64,000 bases of DNA, from contig NC_133334.1 of assembly GCF_042186555.1 (NCBI RefSeq), positions 206,408,442 to 206,472,441 of the forward strand, written 5' to 3'. This stretch comes from Aquarana catesbeiana. Its lineage: Eukaryota; Chordata; Amphibia; Anura; Ranidae. Position 1 is the first letter of the stretch. Each line of letters starts with the position of its first letter. The position numbers and the translations under genes are program-made. Below are positions 1 to 10,775 of this stretch, piece by piece. Under the pieces are notes generated by a model. That model did not search any database. It saw only the letters and a program-made list of their open reading frames with translations, and had not been told where the DNA came from.

Positions 1-2215
1 ATACATTATTTTCTCCCTTTCCGCTCCATTCAATGAACATATATTAATAAAGCAAACAAAACATTGTGCCCCATTTGTGCATACTAATTTCAGTAAGATT
101 CCCCCACTACTTCCTGGGTAATTGTTCTTTTTTTTCCTCTAACCATGCTAATGCACTGGCTGGAGACCCAAAAATCTGGCTTCCCCCCAGTGCGTTTATC
201 CGTAGCCTGGCCGGGTAGAGGAGACATACATGACATTATATTTCTGGAGGCTGCATTTAACCCCCAGAAACTCAGCTCTACGTTTCTGTAGATCCGGGGA
301 GAAATCAGGGAAAAATTATACTCTAACATCCTTATATAGGACCTTCCCCATTTCTCAGGCCCTACGCAAGAGTCTTACTTTATCTTTGTAATTTAGAAAC
401 TTCACTAGGAAGGGTCTTGGGGGGGCTTCCCGAGGGGGGGGGTCTGAACGGGACTCTATGCGCTCTTTCTATTGAAAACTGCCGAGTGAAAGTCTCTCCC
501 CCAAATACCCCCACCAGCCAGTCCTCCAGAAATGCAATTGGATCTGAACCTTCACTCCCCTCAGGGACCCCCACCACCCCCACATTGTCCCTGCGGAGTC
601 TATTTTCTAATTCATCAAATTTCCCCGCAAGCTTATCAATTTTTTCTCTCCAGATCTTTGCTTCTTGTTTAATCGGGAACAAATCGTCTTCTATTAGGCT
701 TATTCTATTTTCCGCTTCCGTCACCCTTTCTGCTGTTTTCTTAAGGTCATGTCGTACTAGGGTCAGCTCTTCTTTGATATCCTTAATTTGGTCTCCCAAT
801 ATCCCCAAGGATTGATTACATGCGTTTATTGCCAAAAGAATGTCTTTTAGGGAGGGTTCTCCTTCTACCGTAGGGGTTGGGGCAGTCGGGGCCTCCATTT
901 CTTTACTGGTGGCTCCTGACCCTTTTATAGAGGGATTCTTTGTACTAGAGGTACCTACGGACAGAACCGAGTGTCCTTGACTTTTTCTATCCGCTGCTGA
1001 CTTATTCTGGACTTGCTGCCCCCCTTTATTCGGTGTATGCTCCGCTGCGAGGACCATTCTCTCAAGTTTAGCTGACGCTACAACCGCCGCCGCCGTTGCC
1101 CCCGCCACAGTGGAGTAAGACCCCTTTTCCTTCTCCTTTTCCTTATCCTTAGCAGACCGTAGGGATTGGGATCCCATCTTTTCCTGATTGGGGTGCTCAT
1201 CTCCTTTTCTTCTTCCTGACATGTTAATCTTCACAACACTTCCCAGTACTGAACTATTGTTTAAACCGCTTACTCGGCTATATTCTGTATGTACCCCACT
1301 ACACAGTCCACCAGTCCTACCATCCCACAGTCCCACCGTCACCAGCCGTTAAGGATTTTTAGGTACAACTATTTTTTAGTTGTTTAGCTGAGGGAAGAAG
1401 CAAAAGACACAAGCTCAAAAAGCAAAACCATTAAAAGGGAGGAGTATACCCCCTACCCCACCACTCGTAGGGGATCAGAGGCTGGCAGTACTTTACTTCA
1501 GCCACGGGCTTATGCTCGGATTTAAGTCTTTATATATCGTACCATTGTACCGTTCCACACACCCACTGCTCCAGAGCCTCACCCCCAAATTTCTTAGTCT
1601 CCCTCCTAGATTTGCAGTCCAGCTGGGGTCCTTTAACAAACCCCACAGCAGTCTTTACTGTTTACCAGGCAGGGGAGATGCAGAGGAAGCTAGAAAGTAT
1701 CACAGTGGATCAGTACTGTACCTCCATTCCGACCCCTTGTCTGATGCTCCGACCTGCAGTCTGTGTTCAATTACACGAGAGGTCTCCACAACGTCTCAGC
1801 TCTTTTCCTCCACCCCAGCCTGCCTTCCAATACCCTGATCAAGGAACACTCACGGAGAAGCTGCCCTGCAGACTGACGGCGCTTCTTCCAGCGTTCAGCC
1901 ACCACTTCTCCCTCTACACCGATCGGCTTCCGGGTCCTCTCTCTCCACCGCAGGAGTACACAGCATCCATCCAGCTCTGACCCCTCACGCTGTCCCTGGG
2001 CGGCGTCACACTATCATCACACCACTCCGACAGCACGGCTCAGCGGACATGCAGATTAAGGACAATACCACAAGGGAGGTAGTAAACAGGGGACTGTCAC
2101 TACTGAAGCGGGGTAGCTGTATCACCAACGGGGCTTCATATTCCTGGAGCGGAACAAACTCGCTCTCTCACTCCGCTTCTCTCTCCACCATCCGCTTCCG
2201 GTCACCGCGAGTGTG
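1..2215 (-). mobile_element. L1-like LINE, 5' part (5'UTR and ORF1)
   Basis: Read on the minus strand, the block begins near 2215 with a GC-rich non-coding leader of about 1 kb, consistent with an L1 internal promoter/5'UTR, followed by ORF1 from 1222 down to about 90. ORF2 would lie to the left of the window. The right edge is placed where the GC-rich leader stops and an AT-rich 'tttaatttaattt' stretch starts; I saw no target-site duplication because the other end is not visible. The class is inferred from ORF1p; the exact clade (L1 or Tx1) is not settled. Confidence 0.65.
90..1222 (-). pseudogene. L1 ORF1p-like RNA-binding protein, frameshifted
   Basis: The frame is open from the ATG at 1222 (MSGRRKGDEH start) to 382. 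The N-terminal third is low-complexity and basic. It is followed by a predicted coiled coil (about 60-90 residues, heptad-like, SLGILGDQIKDIKEELTLV region). Then comes an RRM-like start ('ENRLRRDNVGVVGVPEGSEG', cf. L1 ORF1p 'NRSRRNNLRI.GIPE') and 'ERAHRVP'. A frameshift falls in the poly-G run around 419-438. The C-terminal domain resumes in another frame in 90-330, where 'FSLISPRIYRNVELSFWGLNA' resembles the family's 'FPDFSPDLQKRRAEF'. An in-frame upstream extension to 1342 exists, but the ATG at 1222 fits the family better. In living elements ORF1p trimers coat the LINE RNA. This copy is broken. Confidence 0.7.
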
Positions 2216-2224
2216 GAATTTAAT

Positions 2225-3330
2225 TTAATTTAAAAGAATTTAATTTTTGGTTTCTTACAATGGTCTCTCTCTTTGGCTGGAGCAGGTGATTTCCAATTTT
2301 GATCTAGACCTGTTCACCGCCACGACTGGCACTGCTGGTTATGGAACCTGCTGTCAGGGTCCTTTAAGTGCTGAGAGTTGGTTGGCCAGTGGAATGGAGG
2401 GAGGTTGGTTTAGGGCGTAATTTGGCTGTTCGGGAACTGTTTTCCCATTGTACTCATGGAATTGTGCACGTTCCAGGAGTTGATAACTCCTGCCTGATGC
2501 TTTGTCTCGTTTCCAGTGGGACAGATTCCATCAGTTGGCACTGGAAGCGGAGCAGAGTGGAATTCCATGCCCCAAGCAGCTGTGGAGCATTGCATTGCCA
2601 CTTCCAAGTTCTCAATTCATCATTTAGTATGTGCGTCAAGTTGGTCCTCATACTTTAGAGTGTGTCAGGAATGGAGCGATATGGTGAATGAGGATGGGGG
2701 GTGTTCTCGTAAGGATGATGATGTACACATGGTTTTTCTGCCTATGAGGTTACCTTGTTCTGGGCAGTCTTTGTGCTGGCCATTTTTTTGGGGGGGGCTT
2801 TTCGGGCGGGGGAAATGGTAAGCCGTAACAAACGTGGTGAGGGTGGTTTGAGTGTACAGGATGTGTGGTTACGGGACACTACTTGGGTATTCTTTAAGAA
2901 AATCTAACACTGATCAGTCAGGGAGGGGTTCTTGAATTTTGTGGGGTTCCCTCTTCTCCAGTTTACACTGTTCAGGTTGTGGGTTTTTTTTCACGGTTTT
3001 GGTCAAATCTTCAGGGAGTTTTCTTTATGCATGCGGAAGGGACAGCAATGGCTCGATTCCAGTTTAGGGCAGTGTTCAGGAAATGCCTGTTGTCAGCTGG
3101 TTGGAGTGCAGACAACTGTTCTTCTCATTACTTTATCTGTTGGGTTGGGCTAAGTTGTGTGGTCTGATATAGTTGCCAGGTCTGCGTGGTGTATGGCTCG
3201 CTCTGTTGAAAAGGTCAACAAAGCCAGGATAAAGGTGAACTAGGAGGTAGCAAGTTTTGTGCAGGAGGGTATTCAGCAGGCCTTCCAGTTTTGGGGGCAA
3301 CACGTGCGTAAGGTGCCACGATCGTGTGCT
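2225..3330 (+). pseudogene. DIRS-like retrotransposon: RNase H end and tyrosine recombinase, decayed
   Basis: Fragments in all three forward frames match the DIRS order of domains. Near 2300 'DLDLFTATTGTAGYG' resembles the RNase H start (LFTDASG-type, first Asp lost). At 2458-2500 'HGIVHVPGVDNS' is the DIRS/gypsy RNase H C-terminal signature, normally followed by ADALSR. At 3060-3145 'FRKCLLSAGWSADNCSSHYF' matches the recombinase block before the catalytic H-x-x-R ('LVSAGWNADxYSSHSFRIG'); here S-F-R has become Y-F-I, so the catalytic Arg is missing. Stops and frameshifts abound. DIRS elements integrate through this recombinase and so leave no target duplication, which agrees with none being visible. 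I am confident of the class, less so of the family. Confidence 0.65.
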
Positions 3331-3336
3331 ATGGCA

Positions 3337-3815
3337 GGGGGTCTATTGGGTCATTGAAGGCGGTACTGGTTAAATAATTGTGGGAAATTGTGGGTTGGGC
3401 CCATATGAGGTATGGGTATCCCTTCCTAACAATACGGTGGTAACATCAGGGTAATAATTAGGTTGTATCTGGTAGTACTTATGTGGTTAATTGTCCCTGA
3501 GCCGGTGTAGTTGCAGCTGGGGGCTTTTGATTGGTTGGCAGATACAACCGGTTAATCGTGAGTATATAGGCCTTCAAAGACCTTAGACCGGGCATAACCT
3601 GAGGTTGGTTTATTTGTTATGCATTGACTGTATTATATACATTAAACTTGTTTTCTTGTGAATGTTGTATTTAATGGTTTGTAATAAAAGGCTGCTGTGG
3701 CCATTCGACTCCAAATAAAATGTGTCGTCTGGTCATTTTGGAAGGAGGGATTGGTCAAGTGTTTAATGTTTTATAGATAATCAGAGGTTCTACACTCTGC
3801 AGGTCCCTCAGTAAA
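3337..3815 (+). repeat. DIRS-like terminal region, copy A
   Basis: This non-coding stretch directly follows the decayed recombinase and is repeated, about 85-90% alike by eye, at 4853-5455. Shared landmarks are 'ggtctattgggt', 'gtgggttgggcccat', 'tgtccctgagccggtgtagtt', 'ccggttaat', 'tataggccttcaaagacctta', an AATAAA signal near 3684 and the end 'tctacactctgcaggtccctc'. It reads like the transcribed 3' terminus of the element. Confidence 0.6.
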
Positions 3816-4242
3816 GTACATGGCCTGGAGCCGAGTGAAACTAGGAGGGCCAGCATGACTGGGGCCTGCAGAAGAGGCAGAGTATTAGTGGGTGATTTTG
3901 ATATGCTGCAGTCTGCTTAGCAGATTGAAGAGTTCAAGGCAGAGGGTGTGTCCTGTAGTGGGTAGAGAGGAGGGGGGTGTTGGAAAAGTACAACAGAAAA
4001 GTTGTTTATAAACTAACTATATACTGCATATGCATTATGCCTGTCTATGCAGCAGGTGGCACTGTAGTGTTATAGTGTATAGTTATGTTATCTATGATAT
4101 AACAGGATGTTTGTCTATCCTCTCTCTATGTACTGGGATGTTCCTTGTTCCTGTGTTCATGTTTCTCCATTCTGTAAAGACAGGCATTGATAAGCCATAT
4201 TACTGCATACAACAAACTTCCAGCATGATTTCAATACTTTGC
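3816..4242. other. Unassigned stretch between repeats
   Basis: I see no gene. The sequence is moderately purine-rich ('gaagaggcagag', 'gagaggaggggggtg') and then becomes AT-rich. It may be a relic of a further element or original spacer. Confidence 0.4.
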
Positions 4243-4245
4243 TAA

Positions 4246-4658
4246 GGGCCCTTTCACACTGAGGTGGTTTGCAGGTGCTATTGCGCTAATAATAGCGCCT
4301 GCAAACCGACCCGAAAGTGCCCCTGCTTTGTCTCCAGTGTGAAAGCCCCGAGGACTTTCACACTGGAGCGGTGCGCTAGCAGGACGGGAAAAAAAGTCCT
4401 GCTAGTAGCATCTTCAGAGCGGTGAAGGAGCGGAGTGTATACCGCTCCTTCACCGCTCCTGCCCATTGAAATCAATGGGACAGCGCGCCTATACCGCCGG
4501 CAAAGCGCCTCTGCAGAGTCGCTTTGCGGTGGTATTTAACCCTTTCTTTGCCTCTAGCGGGGGGTAAAACGGCCCCGCTAGCGGCCGAATACCGACGGTA
4601 AAGCGCCGCTTATAATAGCGGCGCTTTACCGCCGCCCCCACCCCAGTGTGAAAGGGCC
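4246..4658. mobile_element. MITE with GGGCCCTTTCACACTG termini
   Basis: The left end GGGCCCTTTCACACTG is matched at the right end by CAGTGTGAAAGGGCC, and the whole 413 bp is rich in internal palindromes built from 'ataatagcgcc' and 'taccgctccttcaccgctcc'. It has no coding capacity. Flanks are TAA on the left and TCA on the right, which would fit an imperfect 3-bp PIF/Harbinger-type duplication, but that is a guess. Confidence 0.6.
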
Positions 4659-4679
4659 TCAACAGGTAGATCGTGTCAC

Positions 4680-5455
4680 AGCTCCTCACAGCATCAGACA
4701 GTTTTTTCCCACCCTCCCTCCCTTGTTTGTTTTGGTTTGGGGGAGCCTCCTACTTTCTCAAGGTGCTGGGGTATTTGTAGTGGGTTTTGGGGTTTTTTGT
4801 GTTAGCTTGCCATTCAATTTCTTGGTCCTTTTATTTTCTTGTCATAGCAGCAGGCAGGGGTCTATTGGGTATTTGAAGGCGGTGCTGGTTAAATATTGGT
4901 GTAAAATTGTGGGTTGGGCCCATCTGAGGTATGGGTGTCCCTTCCTAACGGTGGAAAATAGTGGGTTGGGCCCGTCTGAGGCATGGGTGTTCTTTTCTAA
5001 CTGTGGAGAATAGTGGGTTGGGCCCATCTGAGGTATGGGTGTCCCTTCCTAACTATGAAAAACTGTAGGTTGGGCCCATCTGAGGTATGGGTGTCCCTTC
5101 CTAGCAATACGTTGGTAACATCAGGGTATTAATTAGGTTGTATCTGATAGTACATAGGTGGTTAATTGTCCCTGAGCCGGTGTAGTTGCGGCTGGGGGCC
5201 TTTGATTAGGTGGCAGATACAACCGGTTAATTGTAAGTATATAGGCCTTCAAAGACCTTAGACCAGGCATAAGCTGAGGTTGGTTTATTTGTTATGCATT
5301 GACTGTATTATATGCATTAAACTTGTGTTCTTGTGAATGTTGTATTTAATGGTTTGTAATAAAAGGCTATGGCCATTAGACTCCAAATAAAATGTGGTGT
5401 TTGGTCATTTTTTATAGATAATCGGAGCCTCTACACTCTGCAGGTCCCTCAGTTA
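4680..5455 (+). repeat. DIRS-like terminal region, copy B
   Basis: From 4853 on it matches copy A (3337-3815), including the AATAAA signal near 5359 and the terminal 'tctacactctgcaggtccctcag'. The part upstream contains 'cccaccctccctccc', which recurs in inverse orientation near 10745. Copy B differs by carrying four tandem 52-bp units where copy A has one. It may be the second terminal repeat of one DIRS/Ngaro-type element or a separate insertion. Confidence 0.55.
4909..5117 (+). repeat. 52-bp tandem repeat, four units
   Basis: Units start near 4910, 4962, 5014 and 5066, each beginning 'gtgggttgggccc' (the last 'gtaggttgggccc') and running through 'tgaggtatgggtgtcccttcc'. Single-unit state in copy A shows that this is a local expansion. 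Confidence 0.8.
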
Positions 5456-5780
5456 TGTCATTTACTGCTCATGTGTTTGACTTACTGTATCTCTTACTGC
5501 AATAATGACTCAGATCTTGGGATTGTAGCAGGCGACTTTCCCAGGAGGCATGGAGTAAGTAAAAGGAAATCAGTATGACTTTCAGATAAACAGCAGGGGG
5601 CAGGAGTTCACAATGACTTTTGCTATATTCTTTGCAGTTTTTATAGTCAGGTATATACACAATAATAACAGACACAAGAGAAATATATACAGGAATATCA
5701 GTAGAGCTCACGGGTGCTTGATCCCCAGTCATTTTTCTGTAAGCAGCAATCCATTCAGATGATCTGCACAGCCAGTTGTT
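5456..5780. other. Unassigned AT-rich stretch
   Basis: No gene or clear repeat end is visible. It contains short open frames without any recognisable protein signature. Confidence 0.4.
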
Positions 5781-5900
5781 GCTCTTAAAAATCTTCATGT
5801 TTATTGAAAAACCACAGTGTACAAACGCAGATAAAACAAGTTGAAGCGTTTCGGCCTACAAGGCCTTAGTCATGACTACATTAAAACACAGAACTTTTGA
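5781..5900 (-). ncRNA. Degenerate hammerhead-ribozyme-like segment (Penelope-type retroelement)
   Basis: Read on the minus strand, 'catgactaaggcc' - loop 'ttgta' - 'ggccgaaacgc' has the layout of a minimal type I hammerhead: core strand, a perfect GGCC/GGCC stem II, then GAAAC. About 50 nt later comes AATAAA. The canonical CUGAUGA strand has decayed to AUGACUA, losing C3 and G8, so activity is unlikely. Hammerheads of this kind are known in Penelope-like elements and retrozymes, including amphibian genomes. The assignment rests on the motif and layout alone. Confidence 0.4.
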
Positions 5901-6241
5901 AAAGAAATAGTATCATTGAATGCCATAGACTCCGCCTATCAATTGCCTTAATTGATTGCAAATGGTCAGCAAGAAAAAAATGCAGCTTTAACAGCTACAG
6001 GGTGGATTCAGATTAGGGTGACCACATTTCCAAACTGCCATTCAGGGACAACCCCCCCCCCCGGGGGGTTAGGTTGGGGGATGGGAGAATGTAGGTTGAT
6101 GGGAAATTTGGCGGCGGGTGATTTGTCGGGCGAATGGCTGGTGTTGGCACTTAAATCATCCCAGCACCATGCTTGATATGGTGTCCAGGATGATTGAAGC
6201 ACATTGATTCTATTACTACATTATAATATATAATGAAATAG

Positions 6242-7774
6242 TTCCCATTCACATGGGCAGAAAAATCAATCCCATATCTTGGAATTCATTTAACAGCCTC
6301 TCATTCTGACTTATTCTCAACCAATTATCCTCCTGTATTAAGACAGATCACAAATCTAATAAAACAATGGTCGCAACTTCCTTTATCCTGGATGGGGAAG
6401 ATTAATGCAATCAAAATGACTATTCTACCCAAATTGCTTTATCTATTCAGAGTCCTCCCTATTCCAATTCCTTCCTATTTTTTGAGAATAGTACAAAAAA
6501 GAGCAACTTCGTTTATATGGGGCTCTTCTAAACCACGTATACCTATACACACACTACATCTTCCCAAAAATAAAGGAGGCCTGGGATACCCTAATTTTAC
6601 TAACTACTACAGAGCGGCACATTTGGCCAGTCTGTCCAAATACCATGCAAAACAGGAAATCCCATTATGGGTATTTATAGAGGCTTCAGAAAATGACCCT
6701 CTATTAATATCAAATTTATTATGGCTTGATCCTAAAGACCGCTTTAAAATTCATAATCCCATAACTAAACACTTCTTATCTCTCTGGGATAAACTAAAAA
6801 CCAAATATCAGTTACAATCTCCACACAATCCTCTCCTTTCTTTTATCAGAAATCCGGCCTTTTATCCGGCATGGATCTACCCAAATTCTTTTAAAGCTTG
6901 GACAACATCAGGCATTCAGACACTAAATGACTTCATAGCATCTAAATCATTCCTTTCATTCCCATCGCTTAGAGGAAAATATGATCTACCAAACTCTGAG
7001 ATATTTAGATATCTCCAAATCAAAAATTTCTATACACCATTCCTAAAGGGGGATACACCATTATCCCAATTATCCATTTTTGAATCAATCTGTACAAAAG
7101 ATCCATTTGCTAAAGGTACAATTTCATCACTTTATAATCAATTATATGGAGTACCAAATCTTAATAGACCCTCTTACGTTCAGAGGTGGGAGGAGGACCT
7201 GGGACGAACTTTAGAAGACACGGACTGGTCTAACATATGGCTCACATCTAAGTCATCTTCACCCAACATCTTAGCACTGGAGACAAATTATAAAGTCCTA
7301 ACTCGCTGGTACCTTGTACCCGCTAGAGTGGCAAAATATTCAACTAATACCTCAGCTCTTTGTTTTCGAGGATGCCCAGAAATAGGCACATATTTACACA
7401 TATGGTGGACGTGCCCAGTAATCCAAACCTTCTGGAAGGAAGTCTTCGTGATTGCATCTAAAATATTTAAAAAAATAATACAACCAGATCCATATTTAAC
7501 TTTACTTAATCTAAAACCGGAATGGTTAACACTCTCTCAATTCAAACTTATGATCCAACTAATAACGGCTGCAAAACAAACAGTGGCCAAGGCATGGAAA
7601 TCTCCTACATTGGTACTAGCAGAAACAATTCACAGAATGAATAATACAATGTCCCATGCTAAGATGGTAGCCATCGATCAAAATCAAATTCCAAAATTTG
7701 AAAAACTTTGGCATCCTTGGATAAAACAACAGTTCCTGTCAAACTTCAATGACTCTGTCCTGTTGCCATGGTAA
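6242..7774 (+). CDS. L1 ORF2p C-terminal part, 5'-truncated but open
   Basis: The frame is open without an ATG from the insertion point ('FPFTWAEKSIPYLGIHLT') to the stop, about 510 codons. It covers the region just after the RT palm/thumb: 'KINAIKMTILPKLLYLF', 'LPIPIPSYFLRIVQKRATSFIWG' and 'KGGLGYPNFTNYYRAAHLASL' are L1-clade signatures. A cysteine-rich knuckle, C-FRG-C-PEIGTYL-H-IWWT-C, lies about two-thirds of the way along (near 7363-7415), as in L1 ORF2p. The endonuclease and the catalytic RT motifs are absent because of the 5' truncation, so this piece cannot copy RNA by itself. An ATG at 6392 is present, but nothing suggests it is used. The frame has no internal stops, unlike every other LINE frame in the window. 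Confidence 0.8.
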   Translation, partial: FPFTWAEKSIPYLGIHLTASHSDLFSTNYPPVLRQITNLIKQWSQLPLSWMGKINAIKMTILPKLLYLFRVLPIPIPSYFLRIVQKRATSFIWGSSKPRIPIHTLHLPKNKGGLGYPNFTNYYRAAHLASLSKYHAKQEIPLWVFIEASENDPLLISNLLWLDPKDRFKIHNPITKHFLSLWDKLKTKYQLQSPHNPLLSFIRNPAFYPAWIYPNSFKAWTTSGIQTLNDFIASKSFLSFPSLRGKYDLPNSEIFRYLQIKNFYTPFLKGDTPLSQLSIFESICTKDPFAKGTISSLYNQLYGVPNLNRPSYVQRWEEDLGRTLEDTDWSNIWLTSKSSSPNILALETNYKVLTRWYLVPARVAKYSTNTSALCFRGCPEIGTYLHIWWTCPVIQTFWKEVFVIASKIFKKIIQPDPYLTLLNLKPEWLTLSQFKLMIQLITAAKQTVAKAWKSPTLVLAETIHRMNNTMSHAKMVAIDQNQIPKFEKLWHPWIKQQFLSNFNDSVLLPW

Positions 7775-8203
7775 CAGATTAAATGACTTACAGAGACAGC
7801 CATTCTAAAGCTTCAAAGAGAACTAAAAAGAATAATAAACTGACGAGCGGGACAACCTTGTGGACCATACCTCTACCTTTCAACCCTTTTTCTTCTTTCT
7901 TTTTCCTTTTCTCCACCTTACGATTAAAGCTCATTATCAGAATTTATTTGACCTATATACACTCTACTTGTAAACAATATGTATAGTAGGTATAAATCAT
8001 TTAAATACCTACAAAAGTAACTAAGGAAATGATATATATCTTTAATTTAGGTTTACGTGAACCCAATGTTTAATATTTGAAATTTCATGATATTTACCTA
8101 TATAAACCCTACTGTAAAACAATGAGCTTACTTTATAGATCCTTGTAAACTTACTTTATGTATCTTTATAACATTGTATACTCAATAAACTTCTTTTGAC
8201 AAG
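6245..8203 (+). mobile_element. 5'-truncated L1 insertion
   Basis: The 10-bp duplication GAAATAGTTC lies at 6235-6244 and again at 8204-8213. The insert enters ORF2 mid-protein, continues through the stop at 7774, a roughly 430-bp AT-rich 3'UTR and 'ctcaataaacttcttttgac' just before the right duplication. There is no long poly-A tail; the AATAAA-containing end abuts the target site. The intact open frame and exact duplication suggest a comparatively recent insertion. Confidence 0.85.
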
Positions 8204-8479
8204 GAAATAGTTCAACTCACCATAATGCAGAATCAGTGGGAACCGTAAGCTTGTCACTTGCCACTGTTACCTGCTACCAGATGCAGTATGTCACTTGTCA
8301 CCTTCACATGTCACCGCAGCCTGCCCACCTTAGAGTGTTGCTTGCCACCACAGCCTGCCACCAGTCTAACACACCAGTGCCCTGGCCTCCCCAGGGAAGG
8401 TGGACCCCCCCCCTGCCGCTGTGGCTCCTCCCAGTGGCTAGTGTGGCACAGGGGTTGGGGAGTCCCCTGCTTTAAAGCA

Positions 8480-8850
8480 TGCTGGAGCCCGGAGATGATA
8501 GAGGAGGTTTGTGACGGCAGAAGTCCATGATGAAGGCGGAGCTGGCCCGGAGATGATAGAAGTGGGTGGAGTTGACATCCATGGTGGAGGCGGAGCCTGC
8601 ACAAGCCCGGAGAAGATAGAGGAGGTGGGTGGGTGCCACTGTGACAGTACGGGGGGGTGGGGCATTACAGGACCACATTATATTAGCAAGTCCTCTACGA
8701 CACTGACACGGTGAGTCCTGGACTGTACACTGTGGGCTGTGCTGCATGCAGATCTGTGGAGGCGGAGCCGGTCTGGAGATGATAGAGGAGGTGGGTGGAG
8801 TGGGGGCATCCGTGGTGGAGGTGGAGCCGGCCATGCGGAGAGCACTAGGC
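8480..8850 (+). repeat. Degenerate tandem repeat inside the hAT
   Basis: Four to five units of about 60-80 bp share 'cggagatgatagaggaggt' and 'gtggaggcggagcc'. The long minus-strand open frames across this block are side effects of the repeat composition. Confidence 0.6.
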
Positions 8851-9386
8851 GTGGAGGGGGAGGAAGTTAACTCCTCCTCCGCTTTGAATGCAGGGCAGGG
8901 AGTCCCGGCCGTTACGTAACTGGTTGTTAGACGCCAGGCGGCTGTAGCAACCAGTGGCCTGGCCATTAGAAGAGTCACTCAGATGATGATGGAGGCGGAG
9001 CGAGCGCCAGCTCTATAGCGGGGTTTGCTCCTCTCTGTCAGCTTCATTCCGGGAAACTGTATTGTCCCGGAATGAAGGTGCCCGGGACCTGGGACAGACC
9101 TGCCGATTGCGGTACTGTCCCGGGCAGTCCGGGACATGTGGTCACCCTAATTCAGATATATGTTACCAAGCTTTGCAGATAAATTGATACAATAATATAT
9201 AAACATGTGCAATAAAAAAGAAACAAATGAATCAATTAGTGTATGCCAAGGAGGGCAAAACAGATGTGTATCTACAAACATCACAAATATACACAATAGT
9301 GCAATTACACATCAAATAGTGCGTACCAAACATTGCTTGTGGTACAACAAAATTGAAAACTGAAATACAAAATTATACCATAAACT

Positions 9387-9822
9387 CAGTGGCGGCTGGT
9401 GCTGTATATTTTTTTTTGGGGGGGGTGGAAAACAAGACACCTGTAGCTAACACCACCCATTACCCCATCATTCGCTCGTCTGTCGCCCCAGCAGCCCACA
9501 CTCACCCCACCTAGCAGCTTCGGCTCCTTCCTCTCCACCAACTGGGTCTTAAGACCCGCTTCCTGATTGGCCAGGAGGAGAATCAGGAAGACAATAGCGA
9601 ATATTAATTCGCTATTGTTACACAACTGGGTGGGCTCAGGGTGCAGTGCTCTGCGCCCAGAGCCCACCCTATTTTTAAGCCAATTAGAGCCTCAGGCTCT
9701 AATCATGTGCTTCAGAAAAAAAATAATTTAAATCCATGAGTCTGGCACACTGCAGATTAGGGGCTGGATGCATGGATTAGGGGGGCAGCGCCCCTGCACC
9801 CCTAATAGACAGGCCGCTACTG
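9387..9822. mobile_element. Short hAT-like non-autonomous element
   Basis: The ends CAGTGGCGGC and GCCGCTACTG are imperfect inverted repeats. The interior has the typical 'gggggcagcgcccctgcacccctaatagac' type of G/C block near one end. The 8-bp flanks (cataaact/catacaaa) agree only partly. No coding capacity. Confidence 0.55.
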
Positions 9823-10265
9823 CATACAAAGCACTAAGTACACCTTGGATTACATTTCCTGTTATACTAATTACAGCCCTCATTGTTCAATAAAATCCAG
9901 TGAGTAAAAATGAATCACCTACTAACTACAGTAAAGGATGCAACAAGCAGTCTAATCTGTAAATACTATAGTGTGTCAGTGAGCATTGAGATGTTCTGCT
10001 GTAGAGCAAATCTTGCCACTGTTTGCTTTATGGTTTATAAATTCTTACCCTCTTGAGAGTGTGTTCCACACATAGAAGACAGGTAGGGGTTTTAACACAT
10101 GCCACATGATGTAATATCAGAGCCAAACATAATTTCCACTCAGTAATCATCAAAACATGCTGAATCTGCACAAAAGCATCATGACCAGTGTACATAAGAT
10201 GCACACCTTTTCCCTTTAATGGCTGCCGCCATCTATCATACCCCAACTTAAGTCCCCGTTATCCT
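9823..10265. other. Unassigned stretch
   Basis: AT-rich, with an 'ataaaatccagtgagtaaaaatgaatc' segment reminiscent of a retroelement 3' end, but nothing I can name. The short minus-strand open frame has no family signature. Confidence 0.35.
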
Positions 10266-10775
10266 TAACTATAGTGACGACACCACACCTTGTTGGAGTA
10301 AAACTGGCCATAGCAGCCTTTTATTAACCAATATAAATCTATATAAAATATATATATATATATATATATCTGTAACATTTTAAATGTAACAAAATCAACT
10401 GTCAGTTTCTCCTCCTGGTGGTCAATGACGGCACTTCCCAACGTAAATTCTGTTCCACATCTACACTGCGGGCCTTCTATCATAATAGGCCTATGGCCGT
10501 AATGACATCAGCCCAAAGACAACTCGTTACCCGCAGTGTCACCATTACCATCTTCAGCTAATCAGTGTTAACTGTACACACCAATAGGGGCCCATAACCG
10601 TTGAGTCCCCCCACACTTCCATCTCCTGGGTTAGTTACCACCATCAAAGACCACCACCACCGCCATTCATCTGCTGCCACGACGTAATCCATCATACCAC
10701 CTGTAAATAAAACATTAACCCAAGATACATAACCACATATTCAGGGAGGGTGGGTGGGAAACTTCCTCTTCTCTG
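10266..10775 (-). repeat. DIRS-like terminal region, inverse orientation
   Basis: 'ggccatagcagccttttatta' near 10308 is the reverse complement of the polyadenylation-site region of copies A and B (aataaaaggctgctgtggcc), and 'agggagggtgggtggg' near 10743 is the inverse of their 'cccaccctccctccc'. A (TA)n microsatellite sits at about 10347-10369. The middle is diverged. Confidence 0.4.

Larger units (their letters stand above)
6014..9149. mobile_element. Non-autonomous hAT element, split by an L1
   Basis: Termini TAGGGTGACCACA and TGTGGTCACCCTA are exact inverted repeats, and both sides carry the 8-bp direct duplication ATTCAGAT (6006-6013 and 9150-9157), the hAT hallmark. Removing the L1 at 6245-8203 (and one copy of its 10-bp duplication) leaves about 1.17 kb. 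No transposase frame is present. The interior right half holds degenerate repeats of 'cggagatgatagaggaggtgg'. Confidence 0.85.

Noticed and set aside
8236..8978. Open frames rich in Pro/Ser/His on both strands
   Set aside because: They overlap each other in the GC-rich repeat part of a hAT element with proven ends.
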